Below, in pieces: positions 57,612-64,000 of a stretch of 64,000 nucleotides of DNA. Below the pieces are notes generated by a model. It was not told where the DNA came from, ran no database searches, and saw only the letters and a list, made by a program, of their open reading frames with translations. Within the stretch, counting starts at the first letter, position 1. The number at the start of each line of letters is the position of its first letter. Source of the stretch: Roseococcus sp. SDR (GTDB lineage: Bacteria; Pseudomonadota; Alphaproteobacteria; Acetobacterales; Acetobacteraceae); assembly GCF_019083995.1 (NCBI RefSeq), contig NZ_JAHRCU010000005.1, positions 1-64,000 on the forward strand. Reading direction: 5' to 3'. The translations under genes and the position numbers were made by a program.

Positions 57612-58309
57612 TCGTGGATGACGAGCCGCTGGCCATCCGTGCCATGCGGCGCCTGCTGCTGGCCCATCCCGAGGTGGAGGTGGTGGAAACGGCCGACAGT
57701 CTTGAGACCGCGGTAGAGGCCATCGCCCGCACGCGGCCGGATGTCGTGCTGCTCGATATCGAGCTGGGCGCCGGGGATGGCTTCGGCGTCATCGCGCGCC
57801 TTGCCCCGGCGCCGCGCATCATCTTTGTCACCGCCCATCCGCAGCATGCGGTGCAGGCCTTCGCGGTGGAGGCGGCGGACTATCTGCTGAAGCCGGTGCG
57901 CCCCGAGCGCCTGGCCGAGGCCTTGGCCCGCGTGTCGCGGCAGCTCGGCCCCTCCGCACCGCCCTCCGGCCCCGCCGTCGAATTGCGGATGCCGAGCCGC
58001 ACCATCTTCGCTGACCCGTCGGAGATGGTGGCCCTCCGCGCCGAGGGCGATTTCACGCGCGTCCATCTGGCGGCTCAGCCCGCGCTGCTGATTCTCCGCA
58101 CGCTGACGCATTTCGAGGCGCTGCTGCCATCCCCGCCCTTCCTGCGCGCGGGGCGCTCCGTGCTGCTCAACCTCCAGCGCGTGCGGCGCGTGGAGGCGGA
58201 AGGGCGCAACCTCGCGCATGTGACGCTGGAGGGCATGGAGGCGCCGCTCCAGCTCGGCCGGATCGCGGCGGCGCGGTTGCGGGTCGCGCTGGCGGGGCGC
58301 GCGGGGTGA
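57596..58309 (+). CDS. LytTR family response regulator
   Basis: The 237-aa regulator has a receiver domain (VDDEPLAIRAMRRLL, phospho-acceptor Asp54 in VLLDIELGAGDGFG, Lys in LLKPVRP) and a C-terminal LytTR DNA-binding domain (LRMPSRTIFADPSEMVALRAEGDFTRVHL, FLRAGRSVLLNL). LytTR proteins bind direct repeats; a candidate lies at 56421-56450. The stop codon is within the first unit of a 27-bp tandem repeat. Confidence 0.93.
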   Translation: MLRAVIVDDEPLAIRAMRRLLLAHPEVEVVETADSLETAVEAIARTRPDVVLLDIELGAGDGFGVIARLAPAPRIIFVTAHPQHAVQAFAVEAADYLLKPVRPERLAEALARVSRQLGPSAPPSGPAVELRMPSRTIFADPSEMVALRAEGDFTRVHLAAQPALLILRTLTHFEALLPSPPFLRAGRSVLLNLQRVRRVEAEGRNLAHVTLEGMEAPLQLGRIAAARLRVALAGRAG

Positions 58310-58388
58310 TACTGGCTGGCGGGGCGCGCGGGGTGATGCTGGCTGGCGGGGCGCGCGGGGTGATGCTGGCTGGCGGGGCGCGCGGGGG
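58291..58388. repeat. 27-bp tandem repeat at the 3' end of the LytTR gene (3.6 copies)
   Basis: Three full units (58291-58317, 58318-58344 and 58345-58371) and a partial fourth have the form GGCGGGGCGCGCGGGGTGAT followed by RCTGGCT. The LytTR gene's stop codon is in the first unit, and copies 2-4 repeat the gene's last codons in the intergenic gap. The units differ by one base (A/G), so this is a young minisatellite. Confidence 0.92.
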
Positions 58389-58400
58389 GAGGCGGGCGGC

Positions 58401-59366
58401 TCAGCCAGGCCGGATGTCGTTCTCGCGCACCACCTGGCCCCATTTCTCCCAATCCGCCGCATAGACGCGCGCGAAGGCGGCACGCCCGCCGCTCGCCGGC
58501 TCCGCGCCGAAGCCGCGGATGCGGGTGATGACATCGGGCTGCGCCAGGATCGCGCCCACCTCCTCGGCAAGACGATCCAGGATCGGATCGGGCGTCCCGC
58601 GCGGCGCGAGCAAGCCCCCCCAGAAACCCACATCATAGCCAGGCAGCGTCTCGGCGAAGGCCGGCACGTCGGGGTAGAGGGGTGAGCGCTGGGCGGTGGT
58701 GACGGCGATGGCGCGCAGCGTCCCCTCCTGCAATTGCGCGCGCGGCGTGAAGAGCCCGTCATGCGCCAGGTCCACCTCGCCGCGGATCAGCGCGGTGATG
58801 GAGGGCTGGTTTCCGGAGTATGGCACGAGGGTCGGCTCGATGCCGGTGCGGCGCATGAGCAGCGCCATGGCCAGGTGGTTCACCGCCCCCGTGCCAGGAT
58901 TGGAGATGGTCAGTCGCGCCCCGCGTTCGCGCGCCAGGGCCAGGAATTCCGGAACGGTGCGGGCAGGGAAATCAGGGCGGGAGACGAGCGCGAGCGGCGC
59001 CGATTGCGCCATCACCACGGGCACCAGCGCCGTCATCGGGTCGATCGTCGCGGTACGGTTCACCAGAATGGCGATCTGCGTGGAGGGGGAGGTGTAGAAG
59101 AAGGTGGTGCCATCGGGCGCTGAGCGCGCGACGAGGTCGGCCGCCACCACCGTGCTGGCGCCGGGCCGGTTCTCCACGATGAAGCTGCTGCCCGGAATGC
59201 GCTCGGCGAGCTTGGCGGCCAGCAGCCGCGCCACGATGTCATTGGCGCCGCCCGCCGCGAAGCCCACGACGAAGCGCACGGGCCGGTTGGGCCAGGCCTG
59301 CGCGCGGGCGAGGCCGCCGGTCAGCGCGAGCATGGGGGCGGCCAGGGTCAGGGCGCGGCGGTGCAT
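58401..59366 (-). CDS. Bug/TctC family solute-binding protein
   Basis: The 321-aa periplasmic protein has a signal (MHRRALTLAAPMLALTGGLARAQ), WPNRPVRFVVGFAAGGANDIVARLLAAKLAE, IVENRPGAS and LYPDVPAFAETLPGYDV, the Bug core pattern. The ligand is unknown. It is the most distal gene of a four-gene minus-strand run (dehydrogenase, MBL, Bug, Bug). A 61-bp gap separates it from the previous Bug gene. Confidence 0.93.
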   Translation of the reverse strand: MHRRALTLAAPMLALTGGLARAQAWPNRPVRFVVGFAAGGANDIVARLLAAKLAERIPGSSFIVENRPGASTVVAADLVARSAPDGTTFFYTSPSTQIAILVNRTATIDPMTALVPVVMAQSAPLALVSRPDFPARTVPEFLALARERGARLTISNPGTGAVNHLAMALLMRRTGIEPTLVPYSGNQPSITALIRGEVDLAHDGLFTPRAQLQEGTLRAIAVTTAQRSPLYPDVPAFAETLPGYDVGFWGGLLAPRGTPDPILDRLAEEVGAILAQPDVITRIRGFGAEPASGGRAAFARVYAADWEKWGQVVRENDIRPG

Positions 59367-59427
59367 GGTGTTCCTCCAGATCTTTGCATGGAGGCTGTCA
59401 CGCGCCGCCAGCGCCTGTCCACCGCCT

Positions 59428-60402
59428 CTATTCGAGGCGGATGTTGAGGTCGCGCACCACCACGTTCCAGCGCTCGCGGTCGCCCGCGATGAAGCGGCCC
59501 GTCTCCTCGGGCGTCATCGTCACGGGGATGGCGGCCTGGGTGCGGAAGATCTCCTGCACACCCGGCTGGCGCACCGCCTCGCCCACCACATTGGCAAGGC
59601 GCTGGGCTGCGGCCGGCGGCACGCGCGCCGGGCCGAGCAGGCCGAACCAATTGGCCGCCTCCACCGGTGTGCCGAGCTCCGCCATGGTCGGCACGTTGGG
59701 CAGCAGCGCGAGCCGCTCGTTCGCGCCGAGGCCCAGGATGCGGGCGCGGCCGTCGCGGGCGATCGCCTCGGCCGGGCCGGCGTTGAGGAACATCACATCC
59801 ACCTGGCCGCCGAGGATGGCGGTGGAGGCGGGGGCGGCGCCGGTGAAGGGCACATGCAGCATCTCGATCCCCGTGGAGCGCATCAGCCGCTCCATCGCGA
59901 GATGCGAGGTGGAGCCGATGCCCCAGGAAGCGAAGGTGAGCTGCCCGCGCCGCGCGCGTGCGAGGCCGAGGAAGCCGTTGAGATCCTCGGCGGCGAGGCC
60001 GGGCCGCGTGATCAGCACGAAGGGGCCGCGCGCGAAGATGGTGACCGGCGTGAAATCGGCCACCGCGTCATAGGCGAGGCGCGGATAGACCAGCGGGTTG
60101 ATCGCATGCGTCTCGGCATTGGCGAGGATGAGCGTGTGCCCGTCGCCGCGCGCCTGCGCCACCGCCTGGGTACCGACCGCGCCATTGGCGCCCGCCCGGT
60201 TCTCGATCACCACCGGCTGGCCGAGCGAGGCGGACATGGCGGGCGCGATCGCGCGCATCACCACATCGGCGAGGCCGCCCGCATTCCAGGGGACGATGAC
60301 GCGCACCGCCTGGTCGGGGAAGGCCAGCGCCGGCGTGGCCAAGGCGGGCAGAACGGCGCCGGCACCCAGCAGGGCCCGGCGGGTGGTGGTGAAGCGGGTC
60401 AT
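59428..60402 (-). CDS. Bug/TctC family solute-binding protein
   Basis: The 324-aa periplasmic protein has a signal (TTRRALLGAGAVLPALATPALA), FPDQAVRVIVPWNAGGLADVVMRAIAPA, VIENRAGANGAVGTQAVAQA and LLPNVPTMAELGTPVEAANW. It lies between another Bug gene and the metallo-beta-lactamase gene on the same strand. Two differing Bug proteins in one run suggest separate ligands or alternative capture of one compound class. Confidence 0.93.
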   Translation of the reverse strand: MTRFTTTRRALLGAGAVLPALATPALAFPDQAVRVIVPWNAGGLADVVMRAIAPAMSASLGQPVVIENRAGANGAVGTQAVAQARGDGHTLILANAETHAINPLVYPRLAYDAVADFTPVTIFARGPFVLITRPGLAAEDLNGFLGLARARRGQLTFASWGIGSTSHLAMERLMRSTGIEMLHVPFTGAAPASTAILGGQVDVMFLNAGPAEAIARDGRARILGLGANERLALLPNVPTMAELGTPVEAANWFGLLGPARVPPAAAQRLANVVGEAVRQPGVQEIFRTQAAIPVTMTPEETGRFIAGDRERWNVVVRDLNIRLE

Positions 60403-60478
60403 TCGTGTTCCCTCCCAGGAAGGCCGCCGGTGGTCCGGCTGGCGTTGTTACCGATCCCAGCCAGAGCGGCCGGATTTG

Positions 60479-61267
60479 TCAAATTGTGGGTGCCACGTCG
60501 AGGCGCACCGCGATGCCCTCCAGTTCCGGGCTGACGGCGGGGTAGCGCTGCATCACCAGCGGATCATGGCCGGGGATGATATGCGCCTCGCTGTCCGCCA
60601 CCGCGCGCAGCCGGTCGAAGCCTTCCAGCATCTCGCCCACATGGAAGGCGGTGCTGAAGGGGCGGCCTTCCTCCATATTCGCGTAGAAATGCGTGACGTC
60701 GGAGGCGAGGACCACGCGGCCGCGCGCCGTCTCGACCGAGATGAATTGCAGCCCCGCCGAATGCCCGCCCGTGGGATGCAGCCGGATGCCGGGCCAGGGC
60801 TCGACCACGCCGTCATGGAAGGCGACGCGCCCGGCGAAATTCATGCGCACGATGCCCACCACATCCTCCACCTCGAAGGAGTGGGCCAGGTGCTTGTGCC
60901 GCATGTAGCGGCCGGTCGCGTAGTGCATCTCGGGCTCGCGCAGGTGGAAGCGCGCGCGGGGAAAGAGGTGGAAGGAGCCGACATGGTCGTAGTGCAGGTG
61001 GGTCAGCACCACGTCTTCCACCGCCTCGGGCGCCACGCCCAGCAGGCTGAGCGATTCCACCGGGCAGCGCAGCCATTCGCGCTTGCGCCTGGCCGCGACC
61101 TCGGCAGTGAAGCCCGTGTCCACCACCACGGCGCGCCCATCCTTCACACAGGCCCAGACGAAGTAGTCCATGGGCATGGGGCCGTCATGCGGATCGCCGC
61201 CGATGAAATGCTGCGCCGCCGTTGCATCGCGCCGCGCATAGCGCAGCGCAAAGACCTCCCAGCTCAT
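60479..61267 (-). CDS. Metallo-beta-lactamase fold hydrolase, AHL-lactonase-like
   Basis: The 262-aa protein has the metal motif THLHYDHVG (HxHxDH), further His in PTGGHSAGLQ, Asp in LASDVTHFY and His in IIPGHDP, which provide two metal sites. The layout matches the N-acyl homoserine lactonase family (AiiA/AttM-like). In this catabolic context it may open another lactone. ATG 61267 overlaps the dehydrogenase TGA (ATGA), so the two are coupled. The frame extends to 61297, but without support. Confidence 0.88.
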   Translation of the reverse strand: MSWEVFALRYARRDATAAQHFIGGDPHDGPMPMDYFVWACVKDGRAVVVDTGFTAEVAARRKREWLRCPVESLSLLGVAPEAVEDVVLTHLHYDHVGSFHLFPRARFHLREPEMHYATGRYMRHKHLAHSFEVEDVVGIVRMNFAGRVAFHDGVVEPWPGIRLHPTGGHSAGLQFISVETARGRVVLASDVTHFYANMEEGRPFSTAFHVGEMLEGFDRLRAVADSEAHIIPGHDPLVMQRYPAVSPELEGIAVRLDVAPTI

Positions 61268-62163
61268 GCCTCTTCCCCGATGGTCACACCGGCCCACTCC
61301 TCCACCACGCGCGCCACGCTGGTGAAGTCGCTCTCGGGGCCGAATTTCGCGCTGGTGACGGCGAGCATCTGCCGCACCGCGCTGCCCACAACCATGGGAA
61401 TGCCCATCGCCTCCGCCTCATCCACGCAAAGCCGCACATCCTTGTGCGAGAGGCCGGTGGCGAAGCCGAAGTCGAAGCGGCGCGGAATGATGGCGCGGGG
61501 GAACTTGTCCTGCGTCGCGCTGTTGCGGCCGGAGGAGACGTTGATCACCTCGCACATCAGCTTGGGGTCGAGGCCGGCCTTCACCCCCATCGCGATCGCC
61601 TCGGAGGAGACGACGAGCGTGGCGGCCGCCAGCAGGTTGTTGCAGAGCTTCATCACCTGCGCCGCGCCGGGCTTGTCGCCGCAGAAGAAGGGCTTGCCCA
61701 CGACCTTGAACACCGGCTCCAGCGCGTCATAGCGCTCGCGCGGGCCCGAGACCATGACGGCGAGCGTGCCCGCCGCGGCACCCGAGCGCCCGCCGCTGAC
61801 CGGCGCATCCAGCACGCTGCGGCCAAGTGCCGCGAAGGCCTCGTGCAGCTCGCCCGCCACGCGCGGGCCGGTCGTCGAGAAATCCACCAGCGTGCGGGCG
61901 CGCTGGCCCTCGATCACGCCGCCGGGCCCGATCGCCACCTCGCGCACGATGGCGGGTGTGGGCAGGCTGACGAAGACGACATCGGCGCGGTCGGCCACCT
62001 CGCGGATGCTGGAGGCCGGCTGCGCGCCCAGTGCCACCAGTGCTTCCACCGCCTCCGGCACGCGGTCGAACACCACCACGGCATGCCCCGCGGCGAGCAG
62101 CCGGCCCACCATGGGCCGCCCCATCTGGCCCAATCCGACGAAGCCGATCACCTGGTCCTGCAT
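61264..62163 (-). CDS. Beta-hydroxyacid dehydrogenase (3-hydroxyisobutyrate/tartronate semialdehyde reductase type)
   Basis: The 299-aa protein has the N-terminal Rossmann motif IGFVGLGQMGRPMVGRLLAAGHAVVVFDR, the substrate-binding DAPVSGGRSGAAAGTLAVMVSG, the catalytic Lys region GAAQVMKLCNNLL and a C-terminal helical domain (KDVRLCVDEAEAMG). Such enzymes oxidise 3-hydroxyisobutyrate or reduce tartronate semialdehyde with NAD(P). It is first of the run MBL-Bug-Bug. A LacI-type operator lies 29 bases upstream, so it is likely under the adjacent LacI regulator. Confidence 0.92.
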   Translation of the reverse strand: MQDQVIGFVGLGQMGRPMVGRLLAAGHAVVVFDRVPEAVEALVALGAQPASSIREVADRADVVFVSLPTPAIVREVAIGPGGVIEGQRARTLVDFSTTGPRVAGELHEAFAALGRSVLDAPVSGGRSGAAAGTLAVMVSGPRERYDALEPVFKVVGKPFFCGDKPGAAQVMKLCNNLLAAATLVVSSEAIAMGVKAGLDPKLMCEVINVSSGRNSATQDKFPRAIIPRRFDFGFATGLSHKDVRLCVDEAEAMGIPMVVGSAVRQMLAVTSAKFGPESDFTSVARVVEEWAGVTIGEEA

Positions 62164-62191
62164 GGCGTTTCCCTTGTTGCCTTGGTTGTGA

Positions 62192-62205
62192 TGATACCGG
62201 TATCA
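62192..62205. promoter_or_regulatory. LacI-family operator
   Basis: TGATACCGGTATCA is a perfect 14-bp palindrome with a central CG, the form typical of LacI/GalR-family operators. It is in the gap between the LacI gene's stop and the dehydrogenase's ATG, where a repressor would block the dehydrogenase-MBL-Bug-Bug run. Confidence 0.75.
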
Positions 62206-62241
62206 GACGTCTGCAAAAGAGGGGGGGGCGAAGCTGGGCGC

Positions 62242-63252
62242 TCAGGTGCTGGCGCGCTGGATGATCTCGAAGCGCAGATCCACCGTCGCCGGGCCCGATT
62301 GGCGGCGCGCAAGCCGGTCCAGCAGCATCTGGGCCGAGCGTGTGCCGATCTCCTGGCGGGGCAGGTGCAGCGTGGTGACGGGCGGGTTCATGTGTGCCAG
62401 CAGGTCCACATTGTCGAAGGCGGCGACCGCCACCTTGCCCGGCACCGCCCAGCCGCGCCGCTGGCATTCCAGCACGGCCCCCGCGGCCAGCACATCGCCC
62501 GCGAAGAATATGGCGTCGGGCGCCTCGCCCTCCATCAGCCGAACCACCGCCTCCGCGCCCGAAGCCAGGCCTGGTGGCATCTCGAGCATCCAACGCGGAT
62601 CGGAGGCGAGGCCGAGCTCCCTCAGCGCCTCCTGGAAGCCCCGCTGCCGGTCGCGTGAGCGCGCATTGGCCGCGGCGGGCAGGGTCACCAGCGCGATGCG
62701 CCGGTAGCCCAACCGCGCCAGGTGCCGCGTCATCGCCCGCGCCGCCTCGCGGTTGGAGTAGGAGACGACCATGTCCACCGGCGTCTCGGTCAGCGTTCCG
62801 TTCTCCACCACCGGTACCCCGGCGCGGCGGATCATGCGCAGCGCGCCTTCCGTGTGCAGCGTGTCGTGCAGGATCAGCCCCGCCACGCGCTGTTCGAGAA
62901 AAGCGCGGATCGCGGCCTCCTCCGCCTCGGGCCCATAGCCGGAATCGGCGATCATGAGCTGGAAGCCGGCGCGGCGCAGCACGTCCGAGATGCCCTTCAC
63001 CGTGGCCGCGAAGAGCGAGTTCTCCAGCGACGGCACGACAAGCCCCACCACCTCCGAGCGGCGCGAGGAGAGCGAGCCCGCAAGGCGGTTGGGCACATAG
63101 CCCACCTCCCGCACCGCCGCCTCGACGCGTGCACGCAGTTCGGGCGAGACCAGCGCAGGTTCGCGCAGCACGCGCGAGACGCTCATGGTCGAGACCCCCG
63201 CGGCCCGCGCCACGTCACGCATGCGAAGCCCCGGCGGCGCCTCCTCCTCCAT
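62242..63252 (-). CDS. LacI family transcriptional regulator
   Basis: The 336-aa regulator has an N-terminal helix-turn-helix and hinge (LRMRDVARAAGVSTMSVSRVLREPALVSPELRARVEAAVREVGYVPNRLAGSL) and a periplasmic-binding-like ligand domain. ATG 63252 with GAGGAG upstream is chosen over 63294, which would cross a tandem repeat. It probably represses the downstream dehydrogenase operon through the palindrome at 62192-62205, and may respond to the ligand of the Bug proteins. Confidence 0.93.
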   Translation of the reverse strand: MEEEAPPGLRMRDVARAAGVSTMSVSRVLREPALVSPELRARVEAAVREVGYVPNRLAGSLSSRRSEVVGLVVPSLENSLFAATVKGISDVLRRAGFQLMIADSGYGPEAEEAAIRAFLEQRVAGLILHDTLHTEGALRMIRRAGVPVVENGTLTETPVDMVVSYSNREAARAMTRHLARLGYRRIALVTLPAAANARSRDRQRGFQEALRELGLASDPRWMLEMPPGLASGAEAVVRLMEGEAPDAIFFAGDVLAAGAVLECQRRGWAVPGKVAVAAFDNVDLLAHMNPPVTTLHLPRQEIGTRSAQMLLDRLARRQSGPATVDLRFEIIQRAST

Positions 63253-63268
63253 GCCGCTCCTCAGCTCT

Positions 63269-63334
63269 GATGCGTGCGTCCCGCCATTCGACACGGATGC
63301 GTGTGTCCCACTACTCGACGCGGATGCGTGCGTC
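63269..63334. repeat. 27-bp tandem repeat at the 3' end of a Bug gene (about 2.4 copies)
   Basis: The units at 63269-63295 and 63296-63322, with a partial third from 63323, share GATGCGTG.GTCCC followed by a TCGAC.CG ending. On the minus strand the repeat encodes the Bug protein's last residues (DARIRVE and stop) and copies of it continue past the stop into the LacI leader. The units have diverged at a few positions. Confidence 0.8.
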
Positions 63335-64000
63335 GCGCACGACAGCGGCGATCTTCTCGACCTCCGCGCGGTAGAAGCGGCCGAATTCCTCCGCCGTGCC
63401 CCCCACCACCTCGGCGCCCATTTCGAGCAGGCGCGCGCGCTCGGCAGGTTCGGCGATCACGGTGTTGAAGGCGGCGTTGATGCGCTCCACCGCGCGCGGA
63501 TTCATCCCCGCGGGCCCCAGGCAGGCATACCACTCCTCGATGGCGAAACCGGGCAGGCCTTGCTCGGCCACCGTCGGCACATTCGGCAGATAGGCCGCGC
63601 GCGTGGCGCTGGTGACGGCGATGGCGCGCAGCGAACCATCCCGCACGAAGGGCAGGGTGGAGGAGGCATTGCCGAACATGAGCTGGATATGCCCGCTGAC
63701 GAGATCCGCCAGGGCCGGCCCGCCGCCGCGATAGGGCGCATGCACCATGTCCACATTCGCGGCCAGTTTGAACATCTCGCCCGAGATATGCACGGCCGAG
63801 CCGATGCCGGGCGAGCCGAAGGTGAGCCGCCCCGGCTGGGCGCGGGCGAGCGCGATCAGCTCCTGCACGTTGTTCACGGGCAGGGAGGGATGCACGACCA
63901 GGATGTTCGCGACGCGCGCCAAATTGATGATGGGTGCCAGGTCGCGGATCGGATCATAGGGCTGGCGCGTGAGAAGTGCGGCCGAGATCACGGTGGAGGT
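63311..64000 (-). CDS. Bug/TctC family solute-binding protein (5' end beyond the window)
   Basis: The frame is open to the window edge and gives the C-terminal 229 residues or so of a Bug protein: TRQPYDPIRDLAPIINLARVANILVVHPSLPVNN, TFGSPGIGSAVHISGEMF, YRGGGPALADLVSGHIQLMFGN and YLPNVPTVAEQGLPGF. The N-terminal signal and first lobe strand are missing because the sequence ends. It lies upstream of the LacI gene on the same strand, the third Bug gene in this cluster and the fourth in the window. Confidence 0.9.
   Translation of the reverse strand, partial: TSTVISAALLTRQPYDPIRDLAPIINLARVANILVVHPSLPVNNVQELIALARAQPGRLTFGSPGIGSAVHISGEMFKLAANVDMVHAPYRGGGPALADLVSGHIQLMFGNASSTLPFVRDGSLRAIAVTSATRAAYLPNVPTVAEQGLPGFAIEEWYACLGPAGMNPRAVERINAAFNTVIAEPAERARLLEMGAEVVGGTAEEFGRFYRAEVEKIAAVVRDARIRVE

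Noticed and set aside
58291-58388. CRISPR array
   Set aside because: The units are directly adjacent with no spacers.

Overview
The window is high-GC and gene-dense, and reads like the chromosome of an alphaproteobacterium, most plausibly an Acetobacteraceae member of the Roseomonas type. The grounds are an NrnC-type nano-RNase (an alphaproteobacterial family), hopanoid genes (hpnJ and an HpnL-like flippase), a DUF6481 protein, and several orphan Bug/TctC solute-binding proteins. The taxonomy is inference from gene content; no rRNA is present.

Layout. (1) 1-5166, minus strand: a candidate two-gene immune operon. A 43-residue single-pass membrane peptide, with its own promoter and ribosome site, overlaps by GTGA a 1550-aa TIR-NACHT-pentapeptide protein carrying 14 near-identical WD40 units. 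(2) 5167-24732: nrnC, a giant Gly-rich autotransporter, tRNA-Leu(CAG), an NDUFA9-like protein, the gltD-gltB glutamate synthase operon, a GST, an HpnL-like protein, a COG2509 flavoprotein and DUF6481. (3) 24735-32281: a four-hairpin repeat, hpnJ, an AT-rich single-gene island encoding an ATPase fused to a TOPRIM/DUF4435-like module (PARIS/OLD-like), an unassigned radical SAM protein, and a coupled aminotransferase and solute-binding protein. (4) 32362-37475: four amide hydrolases or relatives (penicillin acylase, DUF1028, isochorismatase-like, amidase). (5) 37500-44432: a second copy of the four-hairpin repeat, a polyamine-type ABC transporter, RidA, an HpaB-like monooxygenase and a divergent LysR regulator. 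(6) 44405-51155: a coupled amidohydrolase/AroQ-like/hydroxyacid dehydrogenase operon, a Bug protein, a family 5 solute-binding protein, an AraC regulator and a small secreted protein. (7) 51195-58388: a secreted GH5 glycoside hydrolase with Calx-beta and RTX repeats, divergent from a LytS/LytTR-type two-component pair, with a LytTR-like direct repeat between them. (8) 58401-64000: Bug, Bug, metallo-beta-lactamase and beta-hydroxyacid dehydrogenase genes downstream of a LacI-type operator, then the LacI gene and a further Bug gene cut by the window edge.

How the genes work together. Most of the window is nutrient scavenging: solute-binding proteins and transporters sit with amide hydrolases, dehydrogenases and one-component regulators, often translationally coupled by 4-bp overlaps. 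The two standout loci are the membrane-peptide/TIR-NACHT-WD40 operon and the low-GC ATPase-TOPRIM gene, both best read as anti-phage candidates. At the DNA level the notable items are the two-copy four-hairpin element placed between convergent genes with compensatory stem changes, and two independent 27-bp tandem repeats that each span a stop codon.
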